Of a stretch of 64,000 nucleotides of DNA, positions 33,101 through 52,848 are shown piece by piece. Origin of the DNA: Procambarus clarkii (taxonomy: Eukaryota; Arthropoda; Malacostraca; Decapoda; Cambaridae); contig NC_091227.1 in NCBI RefSeq assembly GCF_040958095.1, positions 20,724,658 to 20,788,657 on the forward strand, read 5' to 3'. The notes under the pieces are model-generated. The model was not told the DNA's origin. It saw nothing but the letters and a program-made list of their open reading frames with translations, and ran no database searches. Numbering within the stretch: the stretch's first letter is position 1; the number at the start of each line of letters is the position of its first letter. A program made the position numbers and the translations under genes.

Positions 33101-34836
33101 CATGGAAGTTTTTTTTTTTTTTTTTTTTTTTTACTTTTCAAGATGAAAACTAAATAAAACTTTAAGGAGAATGTAATCGACAAATATGTATGTTTCAACT
33201 AAGCTATGTTTTCATCCCCAGATGGTCTGCAGCGCCCCCAGAACACAGGCTTGCGCACACAGCCGCTCACCAGACACGCGCCTCTCTTCACAGCATGCTT
33301 GGCCTACAGGGTGTGGATGCTGCCGCTAAGGAAGCTATCTGCACGTGTCTCATCTCCTGTAAAGGTATTCCTTATTCTGACTTTTACCCAGTTATTCATT
33401 CCTCCATTCTTGCCTGTTCGCAGAGTTGTTGGTTTTCTGTTACTGGTAACAAACTGCGTACTCTTAAGAGTCTTGTGTCCCTGTGGCCTTCCTCCTACCA
33501 CCGTAACCGGCAGTGGGAAACGGCTCTGGCTAGGTTGCGTATTGGCCATCCACGTTTAACTCACAGTCAATGGAGCGCCGCCCTGCTCCTTATAGTCCAA
33601 ATTGCATTGTTCCACTTACGGTCGTGCACATTTTTGTTGAATGTCCTGACTTCCGGGACGAGCGTGTGTCTTGCTTTCCGACTGTCCCTCGCGGTCAATT
33701 GTCCCTCGGTAGAATTCTTGGTGAAACAGATACTTTTGATATTGTTTGCCTTATGCGTTTCTGTTCTCGTATTGGCATCCTTGGTGATATTTAGCATCCT
33801 CTGATTACTCCACACATTTGGTAGTGCTACATAGCCTTCCCAGTTGGGTGCCTTTTGATAATTATTTACTTGGCCTCCTGGGTTTTAAAAACAATGCACA
33901 ATATGCATTAAAACAATATCATTATATGGTGCAGGTGTACAGAAATTAGAAAATAGATTAATAGTTTTGTATTTATCAAAACTATTTAAAATGCACGTGT
34001 ACAAAATTATAATATAGTCTCCTCAAAATACACACTTGAGTATGGTACCTATTTTCAGGTTTTAGAATAAGTTGCCTCATTTCCAACTATACCGCAAACT
34101 AGCCACTCTAACCTACGCGAACCTGACCAAAACAGTTTTAGAAAGTCTAGATAACTCTGATTAGCTAGCTAGGAAGCATAATATGTCCCAACACCAAGAG
34201 CAGCTTGTTAAAAATACATGTGAAATAATAATTATTATACTCATATGTGGGTACAGTATGTATTTGTGCACTTTTACTTTTATAAAAATTACTCTGGAGG
34301 CAATTTATAGAAAACAACGTACAGTACTGGGCAAAATCAAACACTCAAGGCAAATGGGGAGGGGGGGGGGGCCTTCAACAAGCCGCCGGCTTCCTGTCCT
34401 CGTCAAGGCCACTAGTATTAGTGACTCACAGGTAAACTCAGGTGAACATTTTCAAAGCACCAAACCTGGCTTAGGCCTTTAGGTACACCATCTTCCAAGG
34501 ACTTCACACCGCACGCTACACACACTCGTGCCCGAGGCACAGATGACGCCAAGCCTCGCACACGTGCTGTGGTTAACACCACACCTGACAATGGCTCGCT
34601 GCTACAAGCACTGGCCAAGTTCTGGCACTGGTAGTGCCAGGCACTGCACCACAAATACTCCCACAGTCGACTCAGGGAAGCCCCCGTGCCATGCACGGCG
34701 CTTCTCCCAACACTCCAGCCTCTAGCGAAGGCATAATACGCAGCCAGGTCCTCCTCGAGCACCAACGTTTAGTGTATCCTTAACTAACAAGAGATATATG
34801 CCAACCACAATTACCTCCTGTCAGAAGGTCGTCCAT
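21046..34836 (-). CDS. SH3 adaptor protein, SH3D19-like, 529 residues, 8 exons
   Basis: Exons on the - strand are 34836-34815, 32989-32926, 29411-29219, 26930-26112, 24217-24140, 22571-22473, 22349-22164 and 21174-21046. They sum to 1590 bases with consistent phases. The N-terminal half is disordered: Pro-rich motifs RAPPPPKFRP and PPPRPPPPKF, then Ser/Thr-rich sequence with FDPFG and DPFDML, which resemble clathrin-adaptor or EH-binding DPF signals. PPPLPPRP precedes the first SH3 domain (about residues 375-427, split over two exons; YRINDEWLFGR holds the tryptophan, GMFPQAFV the Pro/Tyr-type ending). A 35-residue Ser/Thr linker leads to the second SH3 (about 472-521; AVYTFQ, NDQWLYGQ, GQFPGNFV). 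The layout suggests an endocytic or cytoskeletal scaffold such as SH3D19. Vertebrate SH3D19 has more SH3 domains, so orthology is inferred, not shown. Confidence 0.85.
22164..22349 (-). CDS. SH3 gene, exon 7 (linker and first half of SH3-2)
   Basis: Acceptor TTTTAG, donor GTATGT. Encodes 62 residues: the end of SH3-1 (IVVPLA), a Ser/Thr linker, then VTAVYTFQAEAPEDLTIH, the SH3 ALYDF and acidic RT-loop region. Confidence 0.9.
22473..22571 (-). CDS. SH3 gene, exon 6 (second half of SH3-1)
   Basis: Acceptor ACACAG, donor GTGAGG. Encodes 33 residues from VGDVIQLLYRINDEW to GMFPQAFVK. Confidence 0.92.
24140..24217 (-). CDS. SH3 gene, exon 5 (first half of SH3-1)
   Basis: Acceptor TTGCAG, donor GTACAG. 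Encodes 26 residues: acidic DEDEDR, then GIAEFDFVANHSGDL, a canonical SH3 start. Exons 5+6 and 7+8 split their SH3 domains at the same place, after the RT loop, which suggests ancestral domain duplication. Confidence 0.92.
24561..25336 (+). mobile_element. 5'-truncated RNase H-bearing LINE with 11-bp target duplication
   Basis: Flanked by AATATAACAAA at 24550-24560 and 25337-25347. An open frame to TAA at 25060 starts with NEVADDLAKRAT, the end of a retrotransposon RNase H domain, and later has a CxxC...HxxxxC zinc-knuckle-like motif (CKLCG, then AHYILDCP). The 3' UTR ends in AATAAACTT and (TTTCAA)n. It lies in intron 4 of the SH3 gene, antisense to it. The 165-residue frame is uninterrupted, so the copy is fairly young. 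An I- or Jockey-type clade is likely. Confidence 0.9.
25348..26111. other. SH3 gene intron 4 remainder, nothing recognised
   Basis: AT-rich intronic sequence with no repeat or exon signal that I can support. Confidence 0.6.
26112..26930 (-). CDS. SH3 gene, exon 4 (long disordered exon with DPF motifs)
   Basis: Acceptor ATACAG, donor GTTAGT. Encodes 273 residues from KGHHQLEHNG to PPRPEAE: Ser/Pro-rich, with LIDFSSPPSSP, FDPFGSIQD and DPFDMLARR, and an acidic EEPPPLPPRPE end that is a class II SH3-ligand type sequence. Confidence 0.9.
26931..29218. other. SH3 gene intron 3, no repeats recognised
   Basis: AT-rich. ACAGTACT-type words are frequent near 28270, 28537 and 29050-29200. No exon-like segment was found. 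Confidence 0.6.
29219..29411 (-). CDS. SH3 gene, exon 3
   Basis: Acceptor TATACAG, donor GTTAGT. The first base completes an Arg codon. Encodes NDDLLVIQTEGEEIPRPVPR through VPPPRPPPPKFNPSQ, ending in a Pro-rich SH3-ligand type stretch. Confidence 0.9.
29412..30774. other. SH3 gene intron 2, left part, nothing recognised
   Basis: Mixed AT-rich DNA. A GC-richer patch at 30300-30620 has an open frame but no splice signals or domain content. Confidence 0.5.
30775..31408 (+). mobile_element. Probable remnant of a Tigger/pogo-like DNA transposon
   Basis: The left end GAGGAGCCCCATCTACAAGC and right end GTTAATCTGAGGCTCCTCT are roughly inverted, and GACGAGCTC occurs inside both. An ATG at 31001 begins MSPKKLLAKDSV then a Lys run, reminiscent of pogo-type transposase N-termini, but the frame soon degrades. 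A 20-bp direct repeat of GACGAGCGTTTCACAT lies at 31324-31360. Family assignment is tentative. Confidence 0.4.
31409..32925. other. SH3 gene intron 2, right part, nothing recognised
   Basis: AT-rich DNA with no credible exon or repeat. Confidence 0.55.
32926..32989 (-). CDS. SH3 gene, exon 2
   Basis: Acceptor TTGTAG, donor GTAAGT. Split codons at both ends (2 bases each) match exons 1 and 3. Encodes IRPVRRAPPPPKFRPMGPQP. Confidence 0.9.
33208..33875 (+). mobile_element. 5'-truncated Jockey-like LINE, C-terminal region
   Basis: Encodes AKEAICTCLISCKGIPYSDF through ETALARLRIGHPRLTH, then after one frameshift near 33565 MERRPAPYSPNC through RIGILGDI and a stop near 33793. The CPxC...HxxxECPDF motif is the zinc-knuckle-like C-terminus of Jockey-type ORF2. 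The 3' end GTGCTACATAGCCTTCCC to TTGATAATTA matches 50415-50468. It lies in intron 1 of the SH3 gene, antisense to it. No clear target duplication was found. Confidence 0.85.
33876..34814. other. SH3 gene intron 1 remainder
   Basis: AT-rich up to 34340, then a G run and a 400-bp GC-richer stretch (34370-34770) next to exon 1. The stretch could hold an alternative promoter or regulatory DNA. Frames on both strands there have no splice support. Confidence 0.4.
34815..34836 (-). CDS. SH3 gene, exon 1 (start codon)
   Basis: ATG at 34836-34834, encodes MDDLLTG plus one base, donor GTAATT. The single base joined to exon 2 makes Asp. The frame is open upstream to a distant ATG, but the CCAAT/CRE promoter elements lie there, so 34836 is preferred. 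Confidence 0.8.
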
Positions 34837-34859
34837 AGTTCCAACCCACTTCCTCTGGG

Positions 34860-34951
34860 TGACGTAACGAGCCGCCCGCCGCCGATTGGCCAAGTGGGAG
34901 GACGGCTGGCCAGTCACACGACGCCCTCTTCCCCTCCACCTTCCCCATTGG
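34860..34951 (-). promoter_or_regulatory. CRE-like and two CCAAT boxes upstream of the SH3 gene
   Basis: TGACGTAA at 34860-34867 (CRE/ATF-like) and two ATTGG words at 34885-34889 and 34947-34951, which read as GGCCAAT on the - strand. All are within 120 bp upstream of the start codon in a GC-rich block. Such elements are typical of TATA-less bidirectional promoters. Confidence 0.6.
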
Positions 34952-35199
34952 CCACCTCTGGACAAGTCTCCAGGCGGGAATATCAAACTAAGTTCCAATA
35001 TAAACACTTATTTTCAATTTTTCACTCTAAGGAACAATTATACTAAAATTTGTCCCACTACCTGCCCAGGACTTTTGTCGAGTATACACTCCACGTTCTT
35101 AATATTTTAAAAAATGGGGTTTAAGAAGGTGAACTGATGTTTGTTTACCTGAGTCAGCTGATCGAGGCCGTGGATCCTTCCAGCTGGTGGCGAGTGCGG

Positions 35200-35346
35200 T
35201 CAGGTGGTTCCCCCGACTCCTCTCTACAGTACTTGTATATTTTATAAACCTTCTCTTGCCTCTCCACACCTACCGCTTTATCAGCTTCGTAATAATCCAA
35301 AAACTTGATAGACTTCAAAGTTAATGGTGAGAGACTGGGCAGGAAG
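35200..35346 (+). other. TMEM41A: Putative 5' non-coding exon of TMEM41A
   Basis: A strong donor (GGAAG/GTGAGT at 35347) in the head-to-head interval, and an acceptor-like TTTATAG five bases before the TMEM41A ATG, suggest a leader exon here joined to 36410. The 5' limit is a guess. Confidence 0.45.
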
Positions 35347-36409
35347 GTGAGTGGAGGCGATAACGTTCACCTTAGTGAAGTCCACTGACCATTTCTTCCC
35401 CACTCCTAAATCATCAACAACAACTCTTTAAGATTAAGAAGATTCATGGGTAGTTTATGTTATTTCCTCATATCACTTGTATGCAAATAAACAGTTTTAG
35501 GAAGTATCAAATAATAGAAGGTATAGTATATGAATTGGGGGTAGACCAAATGTAAATATTATATAACTTTTTGTACTATACGGTATCTTAAAAAAAAATT
35601 GAATTCTAATAATAAATATTTCAAGAGTAATATTTTATAAATTTAGTACAAAAACCCCCCCAAAAATAAGTCAGTTGATCCCACTGGTAAGGATCTGTCG
35701 AGTCAATTGACCAAATTTGTGTTGTCAGGTTGGACAGCATTGGGGCACTGGCACTATAGAAGTCTCTTTATTCACATTCCTGTAGTGGTCATAGAGGCTC
35801 TAGGGAGGCACTTGTGAAATGCTCAATCCAGCCTAGAATGACCAACAGAAATATTCTTAAGCCCCATTGAACCCTCATTATATCATAAGTGACTGCAACA
35901 TCAATTTAAATTCAAAAACTTCATTTATGAGTGGTTTTATATTTATAATTGACTTGGTTTACAAAATTTAAAATGCTGTACATTATTAATTAATACAAAA
36001 TCAAATTAGTAGACTAATATCTTATTGCCTGCACCCTCCCAAACAAGTGGAAAAGATATGGCCTGAAAACAACACACACGCAGATGTTAGCAAGGTGTTT
36101 AATTTTTCATACATACAGTATATGTTTAATTTATGTAGATGACAGAAGCATTGCTATTGCAGTTTCCTAAACTTCAAGCAGTGAAACTTTGCCACTTATA
36201 CAGTGACCATACTTTGGTGTATCATTAAAATAATAAAAGCTATTTTAAATTTTTTTAATAATCACTAACTTCTTTTGATAATTTAAGCTTGATTTCCTAG
36301 ATTTTTGTTGCCTGAGAATAATATTAAGATAATCTCCTGTAAAGGTTTATCTGGATATTATGTAAGTAATTTCCTATTATGTAATGCCTTAAAACTATTT
36401 TGTTTATAG
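35347..36409. other. Probable leader intron of TMEM41A, nothing else seen
   Basis: AT-rich DNA with no recognised repeats. Confidence 0.4.
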
Positions 36410-36414
36410 TCACG

Positions 36415-46455
<10,041 letters not shown>

Positions 46456-47939
46456 CATTGCAGTATTTACTGACCATAAATATAATACTGATTTTTGTTT
46501 CTAGAATATATTTTGCAATGGGCATTAAATTTTATTAATGTACAAAGTTGCACAATTTTTAACAATCGATAACAAATTATAGTTTTCAATTACAAACTGT
46601 GCCAATGAGATTTTAAATGATTCTCAAAAGTTTGTCTTTCTCATTGTATCTCTACCTCAAGATTTATCTTCAGACATGGTTTTTCCATCTAATTTATGAG
46701 GCTTATTTATATTCCCTCTTAGTACATGTTACATCAGACTTTGGTGAAATCATCATACATGCTGATCAGCTCATGTCAACCTGAAAATATCAGTCGACTT
46801 CTTCCAAGCCCATCTCCCCAAATATTTATGCGTGTTGTGCGATGTGTGGAATATCACAGTAAAAGTGATAGGTATGGGTGGATTGTATACATTTAGACTT
46901 TTGCAATACAGTAGCATTTGACACAGTGCAATGTAAGTGTTACCTTGTGAAGGAGGGCTAATATTACTAGAGGGAATGAATGGATTACATAGTACATCAC
47001 TATTCAAATGGTAAAGTGATGCAAACAGTTGTAGGATGTAATTTATCGTGAAATAATGGTATTTGCGGAGTGCCATCGGGATCTGTCTTGTTCTGTGACA
47101 TTAGGATATATAAGACTAAAGTACGTACTGCTCTGGATTCTTGGCAGGTTACATGTTGAAGTTGAAGGAATGTGTTACATGATACAGATCTAGAAGGGAT
47201 TCATTAGAGTGGTACAATACAGTATATATGTTACTGGTAAATTCTCTTAAATTCTGCAAAGTATTTGTATTAAGAAATTAGTGTCCATCATTAGGATTAA
47301 CTTAATGATGAAGAGTAATGAGTAATTGGTTTGATTAATGTAATCAATGCAAGACAATGTCGACATTGTGTAATGTTCCCATTATTTAATATACTATACA
47401 GTGTATGGATGTGTCAACATTTATGTAATGTTCCCATTATTTAATATACTATACAAGTGTATGGCTGTGTCAACATTGTGTAATGTTCCCATTGTTTAAT
47501 ATACTATACAGTGTATGAATGCGATCATGATGCAGGTCAAGAGAAGAACATTGGAGTGAACCTAGTCCATGATAGTACCATAAATAGAATAGGCCTATAT
47601 TAAATTTGATGTACGCAAATGTTGTAAAAATTTTGAACAGGGGTAAATTAATTATCAGGAAATAGTGCTAAAATATTATTGACTGTATTGTACATTTAGT
47701 ATGCCCTCCCTATTCCTTCCAAGACCAGTGATATGAGGATGGAGGGAAGAAATGGGACCCAACCACCTGGACCACTGAAGATCGGGAGCAGGCTTTGCCA
47801 AAAGCGATGATAATTACTTTCTACTTTGCCAGAAGTGAGGCCATCACTGTAATGAAGGTTTATAAAGATTAGTTCCAAGTTATATTAATGTATACGAGAC
47901 AAGATTGGTAAAAGTGAATGTAAGGGGCAGGGGCAGAAC
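46456..47939 (+). other. Downstream of TMEM41A, 3' UTR then AT-rich DNA
   Basis: No clear poly(A) signal close to the stop, so the UTR end is not fixed. The only structure seen is a tandem repeat at 47350-47520. Confidence 0.4.
47350..47520. repeat. About 63-bp tandem repeat, 3 copies
   Basis: Unit contains GTAATGTTCCCATTATTTAA, TATACTATACAGTGTATGG and TGTGTCAACAT. Confidence 0.9.
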
Positions 47940-48130
47940 TACAGGGAACTATTGGGAGAAAGTGCCAAGCGATTATGACTATAGGAAGGGATCAGGATAA
48001 GGATTTTGGGATGGGACTGGGGAGGGGAGTGGGGAAGAATGGTGCCCAACCACTTGGACTGGTGGAGGAATGAACAGCAGCCTGCATGAAACGAGACCGT
48101 TCGCTCTACTATCCAGCCCCAGGTAGGTTG
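47940..48130 (-). mobile_element. tRNA-derived SINE, third family
   Basis: Contains GAGAAAGTGCCAAGCGATTA, then CCAACCACTTGGACTGGTGG. Read on the - strand it begins with a tRNA-like head, TGGATAGTAGAGCGAACGG (box A) and TGTTCATTCC (box B, degraded). A truncated relative is at 8215-8335. Confidence 0.7.
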
Positions 48131-50084
48131 GGCAAGTGAATATAAACAAAGGTGAAGTTATGATGGCCGGATAGAGAGGAAAACCAAAGTGGAATGTGTG
48201 TGAAGTATAAGTGTGCTGTGACGGGCTGGTCAGTGTGGGTCCAGGACTGAAAGTGCAACTAGTACAATGAGGCCTCAAGCTGGAAAAAATAAGATGGGAA
48301 GATATGCAACTGGAAGGCTACATTGAGGATTGGTAATGCATACTCTTATGCACAGGTGTTTTAAGATGCTGGTAATGTATGAACAGGAAAATTAAGAAAT
48401 GGATCAGTAGAGATGGTCAATCTGAATAGCATGTGTGGTATCAGCAAGATAGACTTAAGAAAGAAAATGTCATTGGAGGAGGTAGTGTAGAAGTTAACAA
48501 TTAGTAATATTGAGAACAATGAACTAAGTTTGGTTATGTACAAATTAACAATAGACAGGTGAAAGTGAATTTTAGGAATAGGCAGAGGGAAGAGGTCAAG
48601 AAAGTGGTTAGACAGTGAGTAGTAAACAGTTCAATAAGTGAAACAGAACAAGGCTAAGTGGCATCAGTTTGTGAAAGAGAGAGAGAGAATAAATTTGTAT
48701 TCAATTCATGAAGAGTATCATGCCTGGTTTTATTAAGTGAGGGTGTGTTCCTGTGAATGATTTTTTTAAATGTAGTGGTGGTGCGAGTTCTCCATGATGT
48801 TTAATATGAAAGGTATAGTGAATGGATGGGTGTCAGGTTTGAATATACAACTGGTATTTACCTTTCTTATCTTAAACAGTACTGGTCTTCAGTCTTTCAG
48901 CTCGTGCCTCTGTACCCGATGATGATGGAATTCCAGTAGTTACAAATAATTAGTCACACCTACACAAGTAAAATAATTACATGTATGCATACAAACTTTT
49001 AAACATGTACATATACCTGTGTATTTGTATGAACTAAATGTTATTCCATAGGGGACAGCTTTGTTTTATGACCCAAGGAAATGACCATTAAATGACTTGT
49101 CATTTAACTAAAATTAAATTGTATTGGATACTTTGTAAATGTGTAAACGATTGACGTTTGCAGTCTGCAGTTAAAACTTTTGTATATTTATTTAAAATAA
49201 ATATTCTTATTCATTAATAAATTTTTTAAAATATGTAGTATATTCATTTATTTATCATGTGTGCTTTGTAATTTGATAGTTAAAGAAAATAGTCTTGGCA
49301 AGTCTCCGATCTTGATCTTTGTATTTTATAGCCATGATGCCTCCGCCATGAAAGGACCCTTAAGAGTAGTTTCACCTGGAAGCTTTGTCACCACAAACTT
49401 TCCCACTTTCTTGCTCAATTAGTCTTCTCACCACTCTTTCGTCTTTAATACATTGTACCACTCTCGGCTCCAAAGATGCTGGTCGTCTGCCTCTGCCACA
49501 TGATCCCCGTGTTTTAATCCCTGTGCACTTCTTGCTAAATAATTCTCAAATATTCTACTAACATACCCATATGCCACCTAATTGTACTGGCTCCTAGTAC
49601 CCTACACTAAATTACTCATGCTAAACCGAGATCAATCGAATTTACATTTAATGCAGGCTCTATGGGGATTACTTAATTCAAGTCAATACAGTACTCAGCC
49701 TAATTTCATCCTCATAGTTTTCCACCTTGTGCTACTAACTCACTGTAATTTGTGATACCCAATTGCCCAATTTGGTAATTAAGACATCCAACTTCATAAG
49801 TATAATCTATTTAATCAATTTGTAATGTAGTTATTGTTTTTAACCCAAATTCATTTATAATCTACCTATTACATTTATTGGTTAGCTTGAGGATCTTTTC
49901 CAAAATGCTATGCATGTTAGTGGCTTTGTAAGAATGTAACACTCAAATTCCAATTTTTACTTTCACAACGCAATGTACCTTATTGTATATAAAGAAATGT
50001 AATACTGTACTGTAATAATAATTATTATTATTTATGCAAAAGTATAAATCTTATGACTCTCAACTGTCAATCTACTGGTGTACA
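48131..50084. other. Intergenic, nothing recognised
   Basis: Mostly AT-rich. AATAAA words near 49195 and 49225 could end a long TMEM41A transcript. No exon-like segments. Confidence 0.45.
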
Positions 50085-50805
50085 GGTTCCTGAGCCTATT
50101 GAGCTCTCATATCTTCATTTGAACTTGTGTATGGAGTCAGCCTCCAGCACATCACTTCTTAATGCATTGCCGCCCTGCTCCTTATTGTCCTAATTGCCTT
50201 GTCCCTCTTACGGTCGTGCATGTCCTTCTTGAATGTCCTGACTTCCAGGACGAGCGTATGTCTTGCTTTCCGACCGCCCCTCGCGGTCACCTGTCCTTCA
50301 ATAGAATTCTTGGTGACTCGGATACTTTTGATATTGTTCGCCTTATGCGTTTTTGTTCTCGTATTGGCATCCTTGGTGATATTTAGCGCCCTTTGATTAT
50401 TCCGCACATTTGATGGTGCTACATAGCCTTCCCGGTTTGGTGCCTTCTTTTGATAATTACTTATTTCCTAATGCATTGCATTTACTAAGTACTCTTGACA
50501 CTGAAAAAATATTTATAAAATAATGTGTCTGTGGCTCATTTGGGTACTCAGTTTCCACCTGTGTCCCCCGTATTATCCCCTTGTGTACCCATGCTAAATA
50601 ATCTGTCCTTATATACCCTGTCTATTCCCTTGAGAATTTTGTATGTGGTGAACTCTTCTATCTTCCAGAGACATGAGGTGTAATTCACATATCCATTCCT
50701 CGTAACTCATACCTCAGTTCTGGAACTAGTTTAGTGGCCTGCCTTTGGACCTTATCCAGCTTCGTCTTGTGCTTGACAAGGTGTGGACTCCATCAAAGTA
50801 CCTGT
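50085..50805 (-). mobile_element. CR1-like LINE remnant interrupted by a younger LINE
   Basis: Two - strand parts (50085-50159 and 50480-50805) flank the insertion at 50171-50468. The complement includes GAAGATAGAAGAGTTCACC, CTCAAGGGAATAGACAGGG and CTGGAGCTGCATAC, which fit the reverse transcriptase 3' region of a CR1-type LINE. Reading frames are broken. Confidence 0.7.
50171..50468 (+). mobile_element. Nested, 5'-truncated Jockey-like LINE with 11-bp target duplication
   Basis: Flanked by TAATGCATTGC at 50160-50170 and 50469-50479. The frame is open over the last 71 codons: CRPAPYCPNCLVPL, VVHVLLECPDF, RIGILGDI, stop at 50384-50386. It is the same family as 33208-33875 and ends with the GCTACATAGCCTTCCC to TTGATAATTACTTA module. 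Confidence 0.92.
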
Positions 50806-50809
50806 ATGC

Positions 50810-51290
50810 AGCTCCAGCATGGACTCATACCTAGTCAAGCACAAGACTAAATTGGAGAAGGTTCAAAAGATATGCTGTCAGACTAGTCCCTGAGCTGAAG
50901 GGTATGAACTATAAAGAAAGACTACAGGAAATGAACCTCACGTTGCTGGAAGAAGAGTTAGGTGAGACATGATCACCACATACAGGATTCTCACAGAAAT
51001 TGATAGGGGTAGATAGTTTGTTTAACACTGGTGGTACATGCACAAGGAGACAGGTGAACAATGAGTACCGTATAAGCCACAGAAACATTAGAAAGAACTT
51101 TTTCAGGGTCTAGAGTAGTTAACAAATGGAATGCACTAGGCAGTGATGTGGTGTAGGCAGACTCCATAAATTTCAAATGTAGATGTGATAGAGCCTAATA
51201 GCATCAGGAATTTGTACACCAGTTGACTGACAGTTGAAAGGAGGGACCAAAGAACCTAGGTTCAACCCACGCAAGCATAGCTAGGTGAGT
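50810..51290 (+). mobile_element. CR1-like LINE remnant, 3' part
   Basis: LVPELKGMNYKERLQEMNLT then LLEE is readable near 50890-50965, a thumb-region motif of CR1-type reverse transcriptases, followed by degraded frames. The 3' tail TTGACTGACAGTTGAAAGG to AGCATAGCTAGGTGAGTA matches the tails at 10241 and 10366. It is head to head with 50085-50805. Confidence 0.78.
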
Positions 51291-51344
51291 ACTGAGGCAC
51301 AGGACAAGAAGTCTGCAGCTGGTCAAAGGTCCCCCCTTTCCCCC

Positions 51345-51760
51345 CCCCCATTTGTCCTGATAACTTTATCGAGCTGGATTTGGAAATTCAGCTGGCTTTG
51401 GCGGGTAAGTGGTTCCAGGGGTCATGACCCTATGGATGAAAAAGCATCTCCTATTTTCTATTCTGCATTGTGACTTGTTGAGCATGAAACCATTGCTCCT
51501 TGTTCATGATACATCTGACCTTTTGAAGCAGTAGCTTTGACCAATATTCTCAAAATTGTTCAGTATTTTCAATTTCGATGAGATCAGCCCTGTCATGTGG
51601 TTTTGCAGTGTTGTTAGCCCCGTGGCCTCAACCGTTCCTGATATGCGACTCGACTTAGTTCTGGAATGATTTCGTCGCCTGGTGTTGAACTTTCTCGGAA
51701 ACAGAGATGTCTCTGAGGATCTCCATGCTTGGATACAATAATCCAAGAGTTTTGTTCAGT
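51345..51760 (-). mobile_element. Second CR1-like LINE remnant, inverted copy
   Basis: The - strand frame 51746-51504 reads MDYCIQAWRSSETS through KILNNFENIGQ and FKRSDVS, the C-terminal reverse transcriptase region of a CR1-like ORF2. Confidence 0.75.
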
Positions 51761-51764
51761 TGTA

Positions 51765-52000
51765 TAACTACCTTCTTTTCCTTAAATTAAGTTTCGTTTG
51801 ATTATTCCTAGGATCTATAATAAATTGGCTAAACTAACCAAATTCTAGGAATAGTCAAACGAAACTTTGACTTCAAGGAAAAAGAGGTACAATATAGTTA
51901 TACAATTGTACAAATCTCTGTTGCGCCCCACTTGGATTATTGTATCCAAGCATGCATGCTTGGATACAATATGGTGGTGGCATGGTGACCTCATCTTCAG
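51765..52000 (+). mobile_element. Second CR1-like LINE remnant, facing copy
   Basis: CAAACGAAACTTTGACTTCA through TTGGATTATTGTATCCAAGC encodes IVIQLYKSLLRP and nearby, and is the reverse complement of 51720-51800. Together the two form an inverted repeat of about 90-bp arms. Confidence 0.72.
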
Positions 52001-52640
52001 AGACATTATCTACTTTGCAGAAAATTCAACAGTGAGCGAACTTTTTCCTGTACTAAGTCTACTATTATTGTCTACTGATCCTATGGGTTTGTGCTTGCAG
52101 AACCGGGGAAATTTATAGTTATATTAATTTCTTGTGTAAGATTCGTGGGTTCTGTTGGACCCATCTAAGAAGAGTTTAGGGATTTGAAGAGAAGGATGGC
52201 AAGCTGTCTGCCAAAAAAGAATTTGAAATAGTTGTAATAGTTGATTTTGTGCTGGGTGGTGATGAATTTTCAGGTAGTTTGCGGTGGTTGAGCCCCATTA
52301 CTCCGGCTGCCTGTCCCCCGACACAATGAATTATTAAATTATTAATTATTCTTGCATAAATATTAATGAGTTTTGGTAGTCTTAAAGCTTACATAGAAGT
52401 AACTTTTTATATTAATTGTTTACATAACTGAAGGGCAGAGAGAAGATAAGGTAAGGTGTGTGTATGCAACAGGCATTGTAGGCATTGTTCTCCCAACGTG
52501 TGAGATTACTAAGGTTATCTCGCTGTCAGTTCGGGTGCCGATAAAGAGACGCCACAGACACATACTCCCTTCTTAAACAAACAGGTATTCAGTATATTTT
52601 GGTCCATTTTTTTGTATAAATACAAGTGGCTTAACCGACA
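52001..52640. other. Intergenic, degraded LINE tail
   Basis: 52250-52330 (GGTTGAGCCCCATTACTCC, CTGCCTGTCCCCCGACACAA) resembles sequence at 53625-53712 and 55010-55110, copies of one repeat tail. Nothing else is recognised. Confidence 0.45.
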
Positions 52641-52819
52641 TGTGACACGTGCTCCCTCCCCTCCCCCTCCGGAGTGAGGAGAATTGTGACCCCGTGAGGG
52701 CGAGAGGGAGGCGGCCAGCTGACAGCGCGATAGTGTTTGTTTATCCGCGAGTGTCGCGGGTCACGGTGGGTGTATCCTTCTGTGTCGGGGGTCGCGGTGG
52801 GTGTATCCTCGCCCCGGGC
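52640..52819 (+). promoter_or_regulatory. GC-rich promoter/5' UTR of the sorting nexin gene
   Basis: A CpG-rich block with a short direct repeat (GTCGCGGGTCACGGTGGGTG, then a similar copy with GTATCCTTC/GTATCCTCG) precedes the ATG at 52820. No TATA box was seen. Confidence 0.5.
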
Positions 52820-52848
52820 ATGACCCCCACCTTTCCCTCCTCACACAC
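52820..52848 (+). CDS. Sorting nexin exon 1 (possible start)
   Basis: ATG then TPTFPSSH and two bases, donor GTAAGC. Joined to exon 2 it reads HTLRMLEEGS in frame. It may be 5' UTR if translation starts at 55545. Confidence 0.5.

Noticed and set aside
33190-33815. Overlapping long frames on both strands as separate genes
   Set aside because: Only the frames matching Jockey-type ORF2 make sense; the rest are shadows.
34418-34765. 115-residue frame on the - strand near the SH3 gene start
   Set aside because: Inside intron 1, no acceptor or donor in phase with the gene; GC-rich composition explains its length.
34837-35007. N-terminal extension of the SH3 protein to an upstream ATG
   Set aside because: The region carries CCAAT and CRE-like promoter elements and the extension is low-complexity.
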